A DNA stretch of 64,000 bases from an uncultured Cohaesibacter sp. (GTDB lineage: Bacteria; Pseudomonadota; Alphaproteobacteria; Rhizobiales; Cohaesibacteraceae), in the NCBI RefSeq assembly GCF_963676485.1, contig NZ_OY781114.1, forward strand, positions 1,302,001 to 1,366,000, read 5' to 3'. The position numbers and the translations under genes are program-made. The notes beneath the pieces were generated by a model, which was given only the letters and a program-made list of their open reading frames with translations, was not told where the DNA came from and did not search any database. Shown here one piece after another: positions 8,271-17,364 of the stretch (positions within the stretch are counted from its first letter, which is position 1; each line of letters begins with the position of its first letter).

Positions 8271-8860
8271 TGATCCCGTTCTCCAGACTTAATTTCAACC
8301 AGTGACGCCATCTCCTGCGTCAGGTCCGATGCCTTGGCGGCATCCATTTCATTGAGAATGGCGCTCACAACGCGCGGCTTCATTTTGGCCAGAAGCGCAA
8401 TGGCAACCTCATCATCGACGGCGGCGAGCCTTTCGGCTGCGGCCTCAGGGCGCATACGTTCATAGACCAAGATGATATGTTCCTTGACGTCGCTGAGAAC
8501 CTTGTCACGCTTGGCGATCCAGTCCTTGACGTCCGCACGCAGCGCTTCGAGTTTTTCCAGGCGCTCGTCTATGTCGCTTTGCAGCGCAATGAGATTTTGC
8601 AGCTGCCAGGCATATCTCTGCTCCGACGCCAGATCGGAGATATTTTCGCAGAAACTGTTTGCGTCGATCTGCTCAACGTTTCTTGCCTTTGGCTTGGGCC
8701 TTATTCCTGCCTCAACCGTTTTACCGTCTTTAGGGCTTTTAGCGTCAGCAACAGTGGCCATGGACACTACAAGTACCAAGCCAATTACCTGCAGCAGGCT
8801 CGTTCGGAGAGAGGAGTGCAGAGAAAAGTATTTTCCCATCAAGCCGTCTGAGTCGCTCAT
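8267..8860 (-). CDS. motE: Motility protein MotE, stator-associated chaperone
   Basis: A 197-aa exported protein with a signal peptide (core LLQVIGLVLVVSMATVADA), a coiled-coil stretch (about 80-130) and an MgtE_N-like domain (about 130-190: MRPEAAAERLAAVDDEVAIALLAKMKPRVVSAILNEM). In rhizobia MotE is the periplasmic chaperone that stabilises MotC, and it sits exactly here, upstream of flgH. GAGGA lies 5 nt before the ATG. Confidence 0.85.
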   Translation of the reverse strand: MSDSDGLMGKYFSLHSSLRTSLLQVIGLVLVVSMATVADAKSPKDGKTVEAGIRPKPKARNVEQIDANSFCENISDLASEQRYAWQLQNLIALQSDIDERLEKLEALRADVKDWIAKRDKVLSDVKEHIILVYERMRPEAAAERLAAVDDEVAIALLAKMKPRVVSAILNEMDAAKASDLTQEMASLVEIKSGERDQ

Positions 8861-9242
8861 CTAATCCTCGCTTTGACGCGCTCGTCGTCGCATCGGGTTC
8901 GCAATTGAACTCCAAAATGCCCGAGCAAACTTGCGTCAAGCTGTTGCATGAGGCGGAAGGACGTCGGTTTTTTGCGAGTAGAGGGCGCAAGAGAGGGCAA
9001 AACGGCTGTTTTGCTCACAAATATCCACTTCTGAGGAAAAGTGATGCGACCAAAATCCCATAGGTCGCAGTGTTTGCGTAACGCATGACAAGGGATAGAC
9101 TGGGGATACGGCTCAGGGTGTGGCGAGATGCCCCATGTAAAAGCACTTGATTTTCAAATATGACTAAAAGATGCACTTTTGCGCTCTGACGCAGGGTGCA
9201 TGCAAGACCACTCAGAATTCAAACAAAATTGAACAACGATCG
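8861..9242. other. Divergent promoter region, motE / DUF2946 gene
   Basis: No gene is visible. Two inverted repeats stand out: 7-bp arms TGCGACC/GGTCGCA at 9045-9051 and 9063-9069, and the 11-bp palindrome TGCGTAACGCA at 9075-9085. They lie close together between the divergent genes and could be operators. The regulator is unknown. Confidence 0.4.
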
Positions 9243-9653
9243 ATGAACCAGAAATCCACCCTGTTCAAACACCTGCGTAGCCAACGAGCGGCCACTCTGC
9301 TCGCTTTGTGCGCGATGTGGTTGCAGGTTCTGGCTCTCGGCATTCACTTGTCTACCAGCGCGCAAGCGGCAGCTGGTGCTTCAGGTGATGAAATCTATTT
9401 CGGGATCATCTGCACAGCCAACGGTCTGGCTTCTGTTCCTTTCGATGGCCAAGACGCCCCCGCCACCTTTGAAGAAAATTGCACCTTCTGCGCGCTCACG
9501 GCGCTGCATAACCTTGGCGTCAATATTAATGCACAGCCTTGCGTGCGGCCAGTCCATTCGATTAAAACTGTTTTCTGGCCAACCTCCCCATCAGACGGGA
9601 CGCTGTCTCTTTCTCCTCGCGTTGGCAGCAGCCGCGCGCCTCCTCTTGTTTAA
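9243..9653 (+). CDS. DUF2946-type small exported cysteine protein
   Basis: A 136-aa product with a signal peptide (core TLLALCAMWLQVLALGIHL, cleavage around AQA). The mature part has an early Cys, then CTFC and another Cys, the pattern of the DUF2946 family of small periplasmic proteins often found with copper genes. The ATG at 9243 gives a normal signal peptide, but no clear Shine-Dalgarno sequence is visible. The gene precedes cydA by 114 bp on the same strand, so a role in metal supply or redox handling for the bd oxidase is an inference. Confidence 0.6.
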   Translation: MNQKSTLFKHLRSQRAATLLALCAMWLQVLALGIHLSTSAQAAAGASGDEIYFGIICTANGLASVPFDGQDAPATFEENCTFCALTALHNLGVNINAQPCVRPVHSIKTVFWPTSPSDGTLSLSPRVGSSRAPPLV

Positions 9654-9767
9654 ATGCCCAACACTCTGTTCACTCAATAACTGACCAATCGACCACACTG
9701 CAGGATCCTGACTGCTATAGGACCGACACCCTGCAAATGGGTTGATACAGCATCAAAGAGAGCTGTC

Positions 9768-11354
9768 ATGGAACCTATTTATGGCGATCTATTCGTCGAT
9801 CTGTCGCGTTGGCAATTTGCCGCCACTGCGCTCTACCACTTCCTTTTCGTTCCCCTGACGCTGGGCATCACATGGATGCTCGTGATCATGGAATCGGTCT
9901 ATGTGATGACCGGCAAGGAAGTTTATAAAGACATGACCAAATTCTGGGGCAAGTTGTTCGGTATCAACTTTGCCCTGGGTGTGACCACCGGCTTGACCAT
10001 GGAGTTCCAGTTCGGGACGAACTGGTCCTACTATTCCCATTATGTTGGGGATGTGTTCGGTGCGCCACTCGCCATTGAGGGCCTGATGGCCTTCTTCCTT
10101 GAATCCACCTTCGTGGGTCTGTTCTTCCTTGGCTGGGACAAGCTTTCCAAGCGCCAGCATCTGGCGGTGACCTTCTTCACCGCTCTTGGTTCGAACCTGT
10201 CGGCCTTGTGGATTCTGGTTGCCAACGGCTGGATGCAAAATCCGGCAGGCTCCGAATTCTCCGCCGAAACCATGCGCATGGAAATGACCAACTTCGCTGA
10301 AGTCGTTCTCAACCCTGTCGCTCAGGTCAAGTTCGTGCATACGGTTGCCGCTGGCTATGTCACCGCTTCCATCTTCGTGATCGGCATTTCCGCATGGTAT
10401 ATCCTCAAGGGCCGCGATCTGGCCTTTGCCAAGCGGTCCTTTGCTGTTGCTGCTGGCTTCGGGCTTGCTGCGTCGCTGTCAGTCATTGTTCTGGGCGACG
10501 AGTCCGGCTACGAGTTGGGTGACGTGCAGAAAGTGAAACTGGCCGCAATCGAAGCGGAATATCACACGGCAGAAGCACCGGCAGCCTTCAACCTGGTAGG
10601 CTGGCCGAATGACAAGGAAATGAAAGTCGATTATGGCATCGAGATTCCTTGGGTCATGGGCCTCATCGCCACGCGTTCTCTGGATAAGCAGGTCATCGGC
10701 ATCTCGGAGCTGAAAGAGCAGCATGAAGCACGCATTCGCTCTGGTATGATCGCCTATGACAAACTCACCAAGCTGCGCGCTGGTGACAAGTCTGATGAAA
10801 CCACAGCGATCTTCAATCTGCACAAGAAAGATCTGGGCTATGGTCTGCTTCTCAAGCGCTATATTGACAACCCGTTGGACGCCACCGACGAGATGATTAA
10901 AGCGGCGGTGGACGATTCCATTCCGTCAGTGCCTTATCTCTTCTGGAGCTTCCGCATCATGGTGGCCTTCGGTTTTGCCATGCTCGCTCTGTTCGCCCTT
11001 TCCTTCTACTACACTGCCAAACGGCAGATTGAGAATAAACGCTGGCTGCTCAAGCTGCTGGTTATCAGCATTCCGTTGCCATGGCTGTCTGTTGAGCTTG
11101 GCTGGTTCGTGGCCGAATATGGCCGTCAGCCCTGGGCCATCGGTGAAGTTCTGCCGACCTTCCTGGCTGCATCCAGCCTGACGATTGCGGATCTGATCTT
11201 CTCGCTCACCGGCTTCCTTGCCTTCTACACATTCCTGTTGGTCATCGAAGTGTGGCTGATGTTCAAGTTTGCACGACTGGGCCCGAGCTCGCTCCACACC
11301 GGTCGCTATCACCATGAACAATCCAAGCCGTCGTCTTTGGCTCCGGCTGAGTAA
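9768..11354 (+). CDS. cydA: Cytochrome bd ubiquinol oxidase subunit I
   Basis: A 528-aa membrane protein. His24 in [13 protein letters not shown] corresponds to the heme d ligand region, [16 protein letters not shown] carries the proton-channel glutamates, and [10 protein letters not shown] holds the b558 His. A periplasmic Q-loop follows (about 250-370) and then the hallmark [13 protein letters not shown]. CydA binds quinol and hemes b558, b595 and d and reduces oxygen to water with high affinity. It heads cydA-cydB-cydX with short spacers, and the assembly exporter cydDC follows. Confidence 0.97.
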   Translation: MEPIYGDLFVDLSRWQFAATALYHFLFVPLTLGITWMLVIMESVYVMTGKEVYKDMTKFWGKLFGINFALGVTTGLTMEFQFGTNWSYYSHYVGDVFGAPLAIEGLMAFFLESTFVGLFFLGWDKLSKRQHLAVTFFTALGSNLSALWILVANGWMQNPAGSEFSAETMRMEMTNFAEVVLNPVAQVKFVHTVAAGYVTASIFVIGISAWYILKGRDLAFAKRSFAVAAGFGLAASLSVIVLGDESGYELGDVQKVKLAAIEAEYHTAEAPAAFNLVGWPNDKEMKVDYGIEIPWVMGLIATRSLDKQVIGISELKEQHEARIRSGMIAYDKLTKLRAGDKSDETTAIFNLHKKDLGYGLLLKRYIDNPLDATDEMIKAAVDDSIPSVPYLFWSFRIMVAFGFAMLALFALSFYYTAKRQIENKRWLLKLLVISIPLPWLSVELGWFVAEYGRQPWAIGEVLPTFLAASSLTIADLIFSLTGFLAFYTFLLVIEVWLMFKFARLGPSSLHTGRYHHEQSKPSSLAPAE

Positions 11355-11376
11355 GACCCACTGATAGGAAAAAGCG

Positions 11377-12534
11377 ATGATTATCGATTATGAAATCCTG
11401 AAATTTGCCTGGTGGGCGCTCGTAGGCGTGCTGCTCATCGGCTTTGCCGTCACAGATGGCATGGATATGGGGGTTGGTACTTTGTTGCCATTCCTCGGCA
11501 AAAATGACTCTGAACGCCGCATCATCATCAATACCGTCGGCCCACACTGGGACGGCAACCAGGTGTGGTTCATCACCGCCGGTGGTGCCATCTTTGCTGC
11601 ATGGCCTGCTGTTTATGCTGCTGCATTCTCGGGCTTCTATCTGGCCATGTTGCTGGTGCTGTTTGCCCTGTTCTTCCGTCCTGTCGGCTTTGACTATCGC
11701 TCCAAGATCGAGAATCAAGGCTGGCGCAACGCATGGGACTGGGGTCTGTTTGCCGGTGGCTTCATCCCGTCCTTGATCTTCGGTGTTGCGTTCGGCAACC
11801 TGTTGCAGGGTGTTCCATTCCATCTGGATGAATTCCTGCGCGTTACCTATGATGCCAAATTCATTTGGGCTCTGCTGCCGCTCCTCAACCCGTTTGCCAT
11901 TCTGGCCGGGCTGATATCGGTTGCCATGCTTGCTGGCCATGGCAGCACATGGTTGCAGATGCGTGCCGATGAAGTGGTCGCTGCGCGGGCACGTCAATTC
12001 GGCTTCTATGCCGGCATTGCAACGGCTGTGATGTTCGCTCTTGCCGGTCTGTGGATCTGGGCGGGCAACTTCAACTGGTTCGTTATCGTCAGCCAGCCAG
12101 CCTATGATGCCTTGCCGAACCCGCTCGCCAAGCAAGTGGCGCGCGAAGCCGGTGCCCTGTTCAACATCTACAGCAACTATCCAATCGCCATGCTGGCTCC
12201 GGCCCTTGGCATTCTCTGCCCACTTCTGATGGCTCTGATGAGCAAGGCCAACAAGGGCGGCTTTGCCTTCCTGTTCAGCGCATTGGGCATGACGGGAATC
12301 ATTTCCACTGCGGGGCTTTCCATGTTCCCGTTCATCATGCCTTCCATCACTGACCCGAATTCTTCGCTTACAGTGTGGGATGCCACCTCCAGTCACCTGA
12401 CCCTGACGGTTATGTTCTGGACGGCTGTCATCTTCGTGCCAATCGTGCTGCTCTACACCATCTGGTGCTACTGGCGCATGTGGGGCCGTGTCACGATGGA
12501 AGAAATCGAAGCACGCAGCCATTCGGCTTACTGA
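11377..12534 (+). CDS. cydB: Cytochrome bd ubiquinol oxidase subunit II
   Basis: A 385-aa polytopic protein. The N-terminal segment GFAVTDGMDMGVG and the motif GPHWDGNQVWF are diagnostic of CydB, the structural partner of CydA in the inner membrane. It lies 22 bp after cydA with a GATAGGAAAAA ribosome site. A 450-codon open frame runs antisense here, but it is a compositional shadow. Confidence 0.97.
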   Translation: MIIDYEILKFAWWALVGVLLIGFAVTDGMDMGVGTLLPFLGKNDSERRIIINTVGPHWDGNQVWFITAGGAIFAAWPAVYAAAFSGFYLAMLLVLFALFFRPVGFDYRSKIENQGWRNAWDWGLFAGGFIPSLIFGVAFGNLLQGVPFHLDEFLRVTYDAKFIWALLPLLNPFAILAGLISVAMLAGHGSTWLQMRADEVVAARARQFGFYAGIATAVMFALAGLWIWAGNFNWFVIVSQPAYDALPNPLAKQVAREAGALFNIYSNYPIAMLAPALGILCPLLMALMSKANKGGFAFLFSALGMTGIISTAGLSMFPFIMPSITDPNSSLTVWDATSSHLTLTVMFWTAVIFVPIVLLYTIWCYWRMWGRVTMEEIEARSHSAY

Positions 12535-12556
12535 TAACCGGAAAGGAGACCTAATT

Positions 12557-12664
12557 ATGTGGTATTTTGCATGGATCCTTGGATTGACCGCCGCCCTTTC
12601 CATCGGCGTGATCAATGTGATGTGGTATGAAGCCCAAGACAGCTATGGCGAAAAGGATACTTGA
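12557..12664 (+). CDS. cydX: Cytochrome bd small subunit CydX
   Basis: A 35-codon gene starting ATG-TGG-TAT (MWYFAWILGLTAALSIG...), the typical CydX opening: a single membrane helix (about residues 2-23) and a short charged tail (YEAQDSYGEKDT). CydX is a small subunit needed for stability and activity of the CydAB oxidase. AAAGGAG lies 9 nt upstream, 22 bp after cydB. It is easily missed because of its length. Confidence 0.93.
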   Translation: MWYFAWILGLTAALSIGVINVMWYEAQDSYGEKDT

Positions 12665-12694
12665 TTAGTAGCTTTCAACCATTATAAACCTTTT

Positions 12695-12718
12695 CATGAC
12701 CGGGCACGCCCGGTCATG
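12695..12718 (+). other. Strong hairpin between cydX and cydD
   Basis: A perfect 10-bp stem (12695-12704 with 12709-12718) with a CACG loop and no T-run. It more probably protects or attenuates the cydABX mRNA than terminates it, setting different levels of oxidase and exporter. That function is an inference. Confidence 0.5.
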
Positions 12719-12759
12719 TCGTATGTGGGCCACTAAAGGCCGAACAATCAGGGACCTCA

Positions 12760-14532
12760 ATGTCCACAAAGCATATTACCGCCTTTCTCAAAGCCCAGTC
12801 GCGCAGAGCCCGGCATCCCCTCAATCTTTCCATCGTGCTTTCCTTTGCCGCCGGCATCGTTCTGATCGTGCAGATGGGCGTGATTGCCTTCTGTGTGGAT
12901 TCTGTCCTGACCAAACAGGCAACTCTCACAGATCTGCTATTTGCCTTGCCTCCGTTGCTGATCCTGTTTTTTCTCAGGGCGATTCTTTCCTATTTTTCCG
13001 AGCGTCTGGCCCTCAAAGCGGCCATTGATCTCAAACACACGCTGCGCAAAGATCTGCTTACGCGCCTCATAGCCAAGGGGCCTATCCTTGAGCGCGGCAG
13101 CGAAAATGCCGTTGGGGATCAGGTCACGACATTGACCGAAGGCATCGAAGCACTGGAAGGTTATTTCGCCCGCTATATGCCAGCGATGGTGATGACGGTG
13201 CTGCTGCCCTTTGCCATTCTGGCAGTTACCCTCACGCGTGATTGGGTATCGGCTGTGGTGATGGTGGTCACCGCGCCGCTTATTCCGGTTTTCATGATCC
13301 TCATAGGCAAGGGCACCGAGCGGCTGAACCAGAAGCAATGGCGAAAGCTGGCGCGGCTTTCTGCGCATTTCCTTGATATGATACAAGGTCTGACGACGCT
13401 CAAGCTCTTCAACGCTTCGCGCCGGGAAGCCGAGACCGTTTCGCGCATGGCTGAAAGCTATCGCCGCACCACGATGAGTGTGTTGCGCGTAGCCTTCCTT
13501 TCCTCGCTTGTTCTGGAATTCTTCGCCACGGTTTCGATCGCCATCATCGCCGTTTTCATCGGCTTTCGCCTGCTCTATGGCAACATGACCTTTTTCGATG
13601 GCTTCTATGTGCTGCTGCTGGCTCCGGATTTCTATCTGCCCTTGCGCAACATGGGTACCCATTATCATGCCCGCATGGAAGCGGTCGGCGCTGCCGAAGC
13701 GATGGTGTCCGTCATGGAATTGGACGATGGCTCGGCAAAGAAAGATGGCGCCCTGGATACTCTGCCAGACCTCAAGCAAGGCATTTCACTTGAATTCCGC
13801 TCTGTCGGCTTTGTCTATCCCGATGGCACCCGCGCACTTGAGGATGTTTCCTTCACGCTCGATGCAGGCCAAAGCCTCGCCCTTGTCGGCCCGTCTGGCG
13901 CAGGCAAGAGCACCATCATCGATCTGATCCTGGGCCTCGCCCAGCCCAGCGAAGGCCAGATACTGGTCAATGGCATTGATCTCTCCACCCTGCCAATCGG
14001 CGCTTGGCGTCAACAGTTGGCCTATGTGCCGCAAAAGCCAACGCTCTTCTCAGGCACCATTATGGATGCCATTCGCTATGGACAGCCCGATGCCGGGATG
14101 GAGGCTGTTGAAGCCGCAGCAAAATTGGCCCAAGCTCATGATTTCATCACGGGTTTGAGCGATGGATATACCCATCAACTCAACGAAAAAGGCGCAGGCC
14201 TTTCCGGTGGGCAGATCCAGCGGATTGCCATTGCACGTGCCCTTTTGCGTGATGCGCCGCTTGTTCTGCTGGATGAACCCTCCGCGCATCTGGATCGGGA
14301 GAATGAAGCAAGGATCCAGAATGCGCTTCATGCCTTGGAGCAAAGCGCAACGACGATCACAATTGCCCACCGCTTGCACACAATCGAGCAAGCGGATGCC
14401 ATTCTTGTCATGCAGCAGGGGAAAATTGCGGAAATGGGACGGCATGATGCACTTGTAGAGAAAGACGGTGCCTATGCGGCGCTGGTGCGCTCGACTTTTG
14501 ATGGTGCGTCCGAGGAGATGCAGAATGGCTGA
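12760..14532 (+). CDS. cydD: Heterodimeric ABC exporter subunit CydD
   Basis: A 590-aa ABC exporter half-transporter with an N-terminal six-helix domain (about 1-330) and a C-terminal ATPase. Walker A is GPSGAGKST, the signature is [15 protein letters not shown], and Walker B is LVLLDEPSAHLD. CydDC exports glutathione and cysteine and supports heme loading and assembly of cytochrome bd. Its end overlaps cydC by 8 bp. Confidence 0.95.
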   Translation: MSTKHITAFLKAQSRRARHPLNLSIVLSFAAGIVLIVQMGVIAFCVDSVLTKQATLTDLLFALPPLLILFFLRAILSYFSERLALKAAIDLKHTLRKDLLTRLIAKGPILERGSENAVGDQVTTLTEGIEALEGYFARYMPAMVMTVLLPFAILAVTLTRDWVSAVVMVVTAPLIPVFMILIGKGTERLNQKQWRKLARLSAHFLDMIQGLTTLKLFNASRREAETVSRMAESYRRTTMSVLRVAFLSSLVLEFFATVSIAIIAVFIGFRLLYGNMTFFDGFYVLLLAPDFYLPLRNMGTHYHARMEAVGAAEAMVSVMELDDGSAKKDGALDTLPDLKQGISLEFRSVGFVYPDGTRALEDVSFTLDAGQSLALVGPSGAGKSTIIDLILGLAQPSEGQILVNGIDLSTLPIGAWRQQLAYVPQKPTLFSGTIMDAIRYGQPDAGMEAVEAAAKLAQAHDFITGLSDGYTHQLNEKGAGLSGGQIQRIAIARALLRDAPLVLLDEPSAHLDRENEARIQNALHALEQSATTITIAHRLHTIEQADAILVMQQGKIAEMGRHDALVEKDGAYAALVRSTFDGASEEMQNG

Positions 14533-16189
14533 GTTCAGAAAATTGCTCGGGCTCATGCGCCCCTGGACAGGCTGGATCATCCTGGGGGTTTTCCTCTCTC
14601 TGATCACGGCGCTGGCCAATGTGATCCTGATGTCCATCTCCGGCTGGTTCATTGCCGCCATGGCGCTGGCCGGACTGGCTGGCGTGAGCATGAATTATTT
14701 CACCCCGGCAGCCGTCATTCGTGCCATGGCAATCACCCGCACCGTCGGGCGCTATGCGGAGCGACTGGTCACCCATGAGGCGACCCTCCGGCTGGTAGCA
14801 GAACTGCGGCGCTGGTTTTATGATCGCATGGAGCCTCTGGCCCCTGCCGGATTGCAAGGCCTGAAGAGCGGCGATGTCTTCTCTCGGATCGGTGCGGATA
14901 TCACCACGCTGGAGAATTTCTATCTGCGCGTTCTGGTGCCGTCATTGGTGGCTCTTATTGCCGTGCCCAGTTTCTGCTTCTTTGCGGGCTATTTCTCGGC
15001 CGGATTGGCCCTCTCGCTGATCGTGCTTTATTTCCTCGGAGGCATTCTAACGCCTTGGCTCATCCATCATTTCGGGCGCAAGGCTGCCAGCGATCAGGTG
15101 CTGGAATCAGCCCAGATGCGGTCCACATTGGTGGAAGGGCAACAGGCCTTGCGCGAAATGCTGGTCTATGGCCGCGATGATGATTATTTCAAGACGGTTG
15201 AAGCGCAGTCAGGCAGCCTGTGTGCCAGCCAGTTGCGTCTTGCCAAGCTGCAAGCAGCATCCCAAAGCGCGCTGACCCTTGCGGCCAGCCTTGCCATGTT
15301 CGCCGCGCTCTGGTTCATCATTCCCAAAGTCAGTGACAGCACTTTTGAAGGCCCGATCTTGCCCATGCTGATGCTGTTTGCCATGGCAAGCTTTGAGGTC
15401 ATCGTCCCCTTGCCCGTCGCTATCCGCGCTTTCATCGAGACGCAGGTTGCAGCCAAGCGCCTGTTTGGCCTGACGGATCAAGAGCCCAAAGGAGTCTCTG
15501 CATGGGGCGAAGAGGCGATTGATGTCAAGCCAACCTCTACACCTACCCTCGACCTCAAGGCAGTCAGCCTTGCCTACGAAGAGGGAGCCCCGAGCGTTTT
15601 TGACAAGCTCAGCCTTGCTGTTGCGCCGGGTGAACGGGTTGCTATTGTCGGCCCTTCAGGCATCGGCAAGTCGAGCATTATCAATGCATTGGTCGGTTTC
15701 TGGCCGCTCTCAGGCGGAGAAATTCTCATCGACGGGCAGCCGCACAGCCGCTTTAGCGCGCAAAGCCTGCGGGCGCATTTTGCCGTTGCGCCGCAAAAGC
15801 CGCATCTGTTCAATTCCACTCTCAAGGGTAACCTGCTAGTGGCCAATCCAGACGCAAGCGACGCAATGCTCAACAAGGTGCTCGATCAGGTGCAACTGTC
15901 CGATTATGTGGCCTCCCAGGAAGACGGTCTGGACAGCTTTGTCGGAGAAGCGGGGGGCACGCTTTCCGGCGGACAGATCCGGCGGCTTTCCATCGCCCGC
16001 GCCCTGCTGTCGCCAGCGCCTATTCTGGTTTTGGATGAACCGGGTGAAGGGCTTGATCCGCAAATGGAGCGGGAAATTCTCAATCGGATTCTGGACGAAG
16101 AGACGGATCGCTCGATTCTGCTTATCACCCACAACAACGCCGCCCTTGAGCGCATGGACAAGCAGTTGGTGCTGGCGGAAACCGCATAG
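14525..16189 (+). CDS. cydC: Heterodimeric ABC exporter subunit CydC
   Basis: A 554-aa partner of CydD. The membrane domain (about 1-310) contains SGWFIAAMALAGLAG and TRTVGRYAERLVTHE, typical of CydC. The ATPase has GPSGIGKSS, LSGGQIRRLSIARAL and ILVLDEPGEGLD. The ATG at 14525 (MAEFRKLLG) overlaps the cydD stop and has GAGG nearby. Upstream in-frame codons lie inside cydD and give a non-family start. A bidirectional terminator follows. Confidence 0.95.
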   Translation: MAEFRKLLGLMRPWTGWIILGVFLSLITALANVILMSISGWFIAAMALAGLAGVSMNYFTPAAVIRAMAITRTVGRYAERLVTHEATLRLVAELRRWFYDRMEPLAPAGLQGLKSGDVFSRIGADITTLENFYLRVLVPSLVALIAVPSFCFFAGYFSAGLALSLIVLYFLGGILTPWLIHHFGRKAASDQVLESAQMRSTLVEGQQALREMLVYGRDDDYFKTVEAQSGSLCASQLRLAKLQAASQSALTLAASLAMFAALWFIIPKVSDSTFEGPILPMLMLFAMASFEVIVPLPVAIRAFIETQVAAKRLFGLTDQEPKGVSAWGEEAIDVKPTSTPTLDLKAVSLAYEEGAPSVFDKLSLAVAPGERVAIVGPSGIGKSSIINALVGFWPLSGGEILIDGQPHSRFSAQSLRAHFAVAPQKPHLFNSTLKGNLLVANPDASDAMLNKVLDQVQLSDYVASQEDGLDSFVGEAGGTLSGGQIRRLSIARALLSPAPILVLDEPGEGLDPQMEREILNRILDEETDRSILLITHNNAALERMDKQLVLAETA

Positions 16190-16216
16190 CCGCCATACAG
16201 CTCCCATTCTGAAGGG

Positions 16217-16245
16217 AAAAGGCGACTGCAAGCAGTCGCCTTTTT
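16217..16245. terminator. Bidirectional terminator, cydC / DUF1513 gene
   Basis: A perfect 9-bp stem (16221-16229 with 16232-16240) is flanked by AAAA and TTTTT, so it can end transcription from both convergent sides. Confidence 0.85.
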
Positions 16246-16271
16246 CTTATGCTTATTTCAAACGCATAAGC

Positions 16272-17363
16272 CTAGCCGATGGGAATCAAATGATTGTCCC
16301 ACTGATAGCGATGGGTGACGCGCAGCTTGTCCATTTGGGTGCCCGCCATGTCTTCTGAGAGGCAGACGATGCCCATGCCACTGGTGCGGACAAGCTTGTG
16401 ATCGCGAATAGCCAAGCCGCAGACATCTTCTTCATGGAGCGCACCGAGAAACGCACCGGTGTCAGTGTCGAACTGATGCACCACGCCGCCACGAGGGGAT
16501 GAGGCGGCAAGCAGTTTCAAGTCCATATCCAGAGCAACACTGCCTACATAGCCATGCAAAGCGCGTTGCTCTTCTTCAGGAGCCGCAAGCAGGCTGGCTT
16601 CTTGGCCGCGCTTGTGAAGCCCCAACATGGCTGGTGCGTTGTTGATGTCGCCCTGCCACTGCATGGCAAAAGCCACTGTTCCGTCGGCTCCAAGGCTGAG
16701 ATGGCGGATTGAGCTTTTATACATCTCTTGCGGCAGCTCTACCATCTCTACCAGTGCACCCTCCAGTGTGACATAGGCCAGATTCGGCTTCATTGTAGGA
16801 ATATTGAGCTTTTCGCGCCCACTGTCGGGGTGGGTTTCGATGCCGCCATTGGCTATCACCAGATGCTGCTTGTCGGGCATCAGCTTGAGATCGTGCGGAC
16901 CGACACCATGAGAGGCGAATTCGCCCGCACGCTTATAGCCCTGATCGACATTCCAGATGCCGATGACGCCTCTGGCGTGATCATAATCATTCTCGGCCGT
17001 ATAGAGCTGACTGCCATCTTCCGAGAAAGCGCCATGCCCCTGGAAATGGCGGCCCTTCGGACAATGGAGCACCGATTTCGTTTCACCATTGCGGCAATCA
17101 AGCACCATGGCGAAATTGCCTGGGCGCCGGGCAAAGGCCACCGCTTCTGGCCGCTTGGGATGGGCAGCGGCAGCATGGCCTCGTCCGGGAAGCGCGATGT
17201 CAAAGATGGTGCGCCCCTGCTCCGAGATGCCGAACAGGGCATAGGACCCATCGGGCTTGCGCGCAGCAGACAAGAAAGCCGGGCTACCCGCGTCGGCCCA
17301 TGTGACCGAGGGACAAAGACCTAGAGCAAACAGGCCGGTGATAAATGAGCGACGATCAGGCAT
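16272..17363 (-). CDS. DUF1513 protein, Tat-exported, iron operon
   Basis: A 363-aa protein with a twin-arginine signal (MPDRRSFITGLFALGL, cleavage around WADA) and repeated beta-propeller-like segments typical of DUF1513. Proteins of this family accompany imelysins and di-heme oxidoreductases in iron-regulated alphaproteobacterial operons. The biochemical role is unknown. The ATG lies 1 bp after the stop of the upstream imelysin gene. The frame stays open upstream, but those codons lie inside the imelysin gene. Confidence 0.8.
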   Translation of the reverse strand: MPDRRSFITGLFALGLCPSVTWADAGSPAFLSAARKPDGSYALFGISEQGRTIFDIALPGRGHAAAAHPKRPEAVAFARRPGNFAMVLDCRNGETKSVLHCPKGRHFQGHGAFSEDGSQLYTAENDYDHARGVIGIWNVDQGYKRAGEFASHGVGPHDLKLMPDKQHLVIANGGIETHPDSGREKLNIPTMKPNLAYVTLEGALVEMVELPQEMYKSSIRHLSLGADGTVAFAMQWQGDINNAPAMLGLHKRGQEASLLAAPEEEQRALHGYVGSVALDMDLKLLAASSPRGGVVHQFDTDTGAFLGALHEEDVCGLAIRDHKLVRTSGMGIVCLSEDMAGTQMDKLRVTHRYQWDNHLIPIG

Positions 17364-17364
17364 T

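Noticed and set aside
9742-9756. TTGAT-N5-ATCAA before cydA as an FNR box
   Set aside because: The FNR consensus has a spacer of 4, not 5, and the site lies only 11 bp from the start codon, where it would not act as a promoter operator.
11263-12615. 450-codon open frame antisense to cydB
   Set aside because: It is a shadow of cydB: hydrophilic low-complexity product, no ribosome site, no family.
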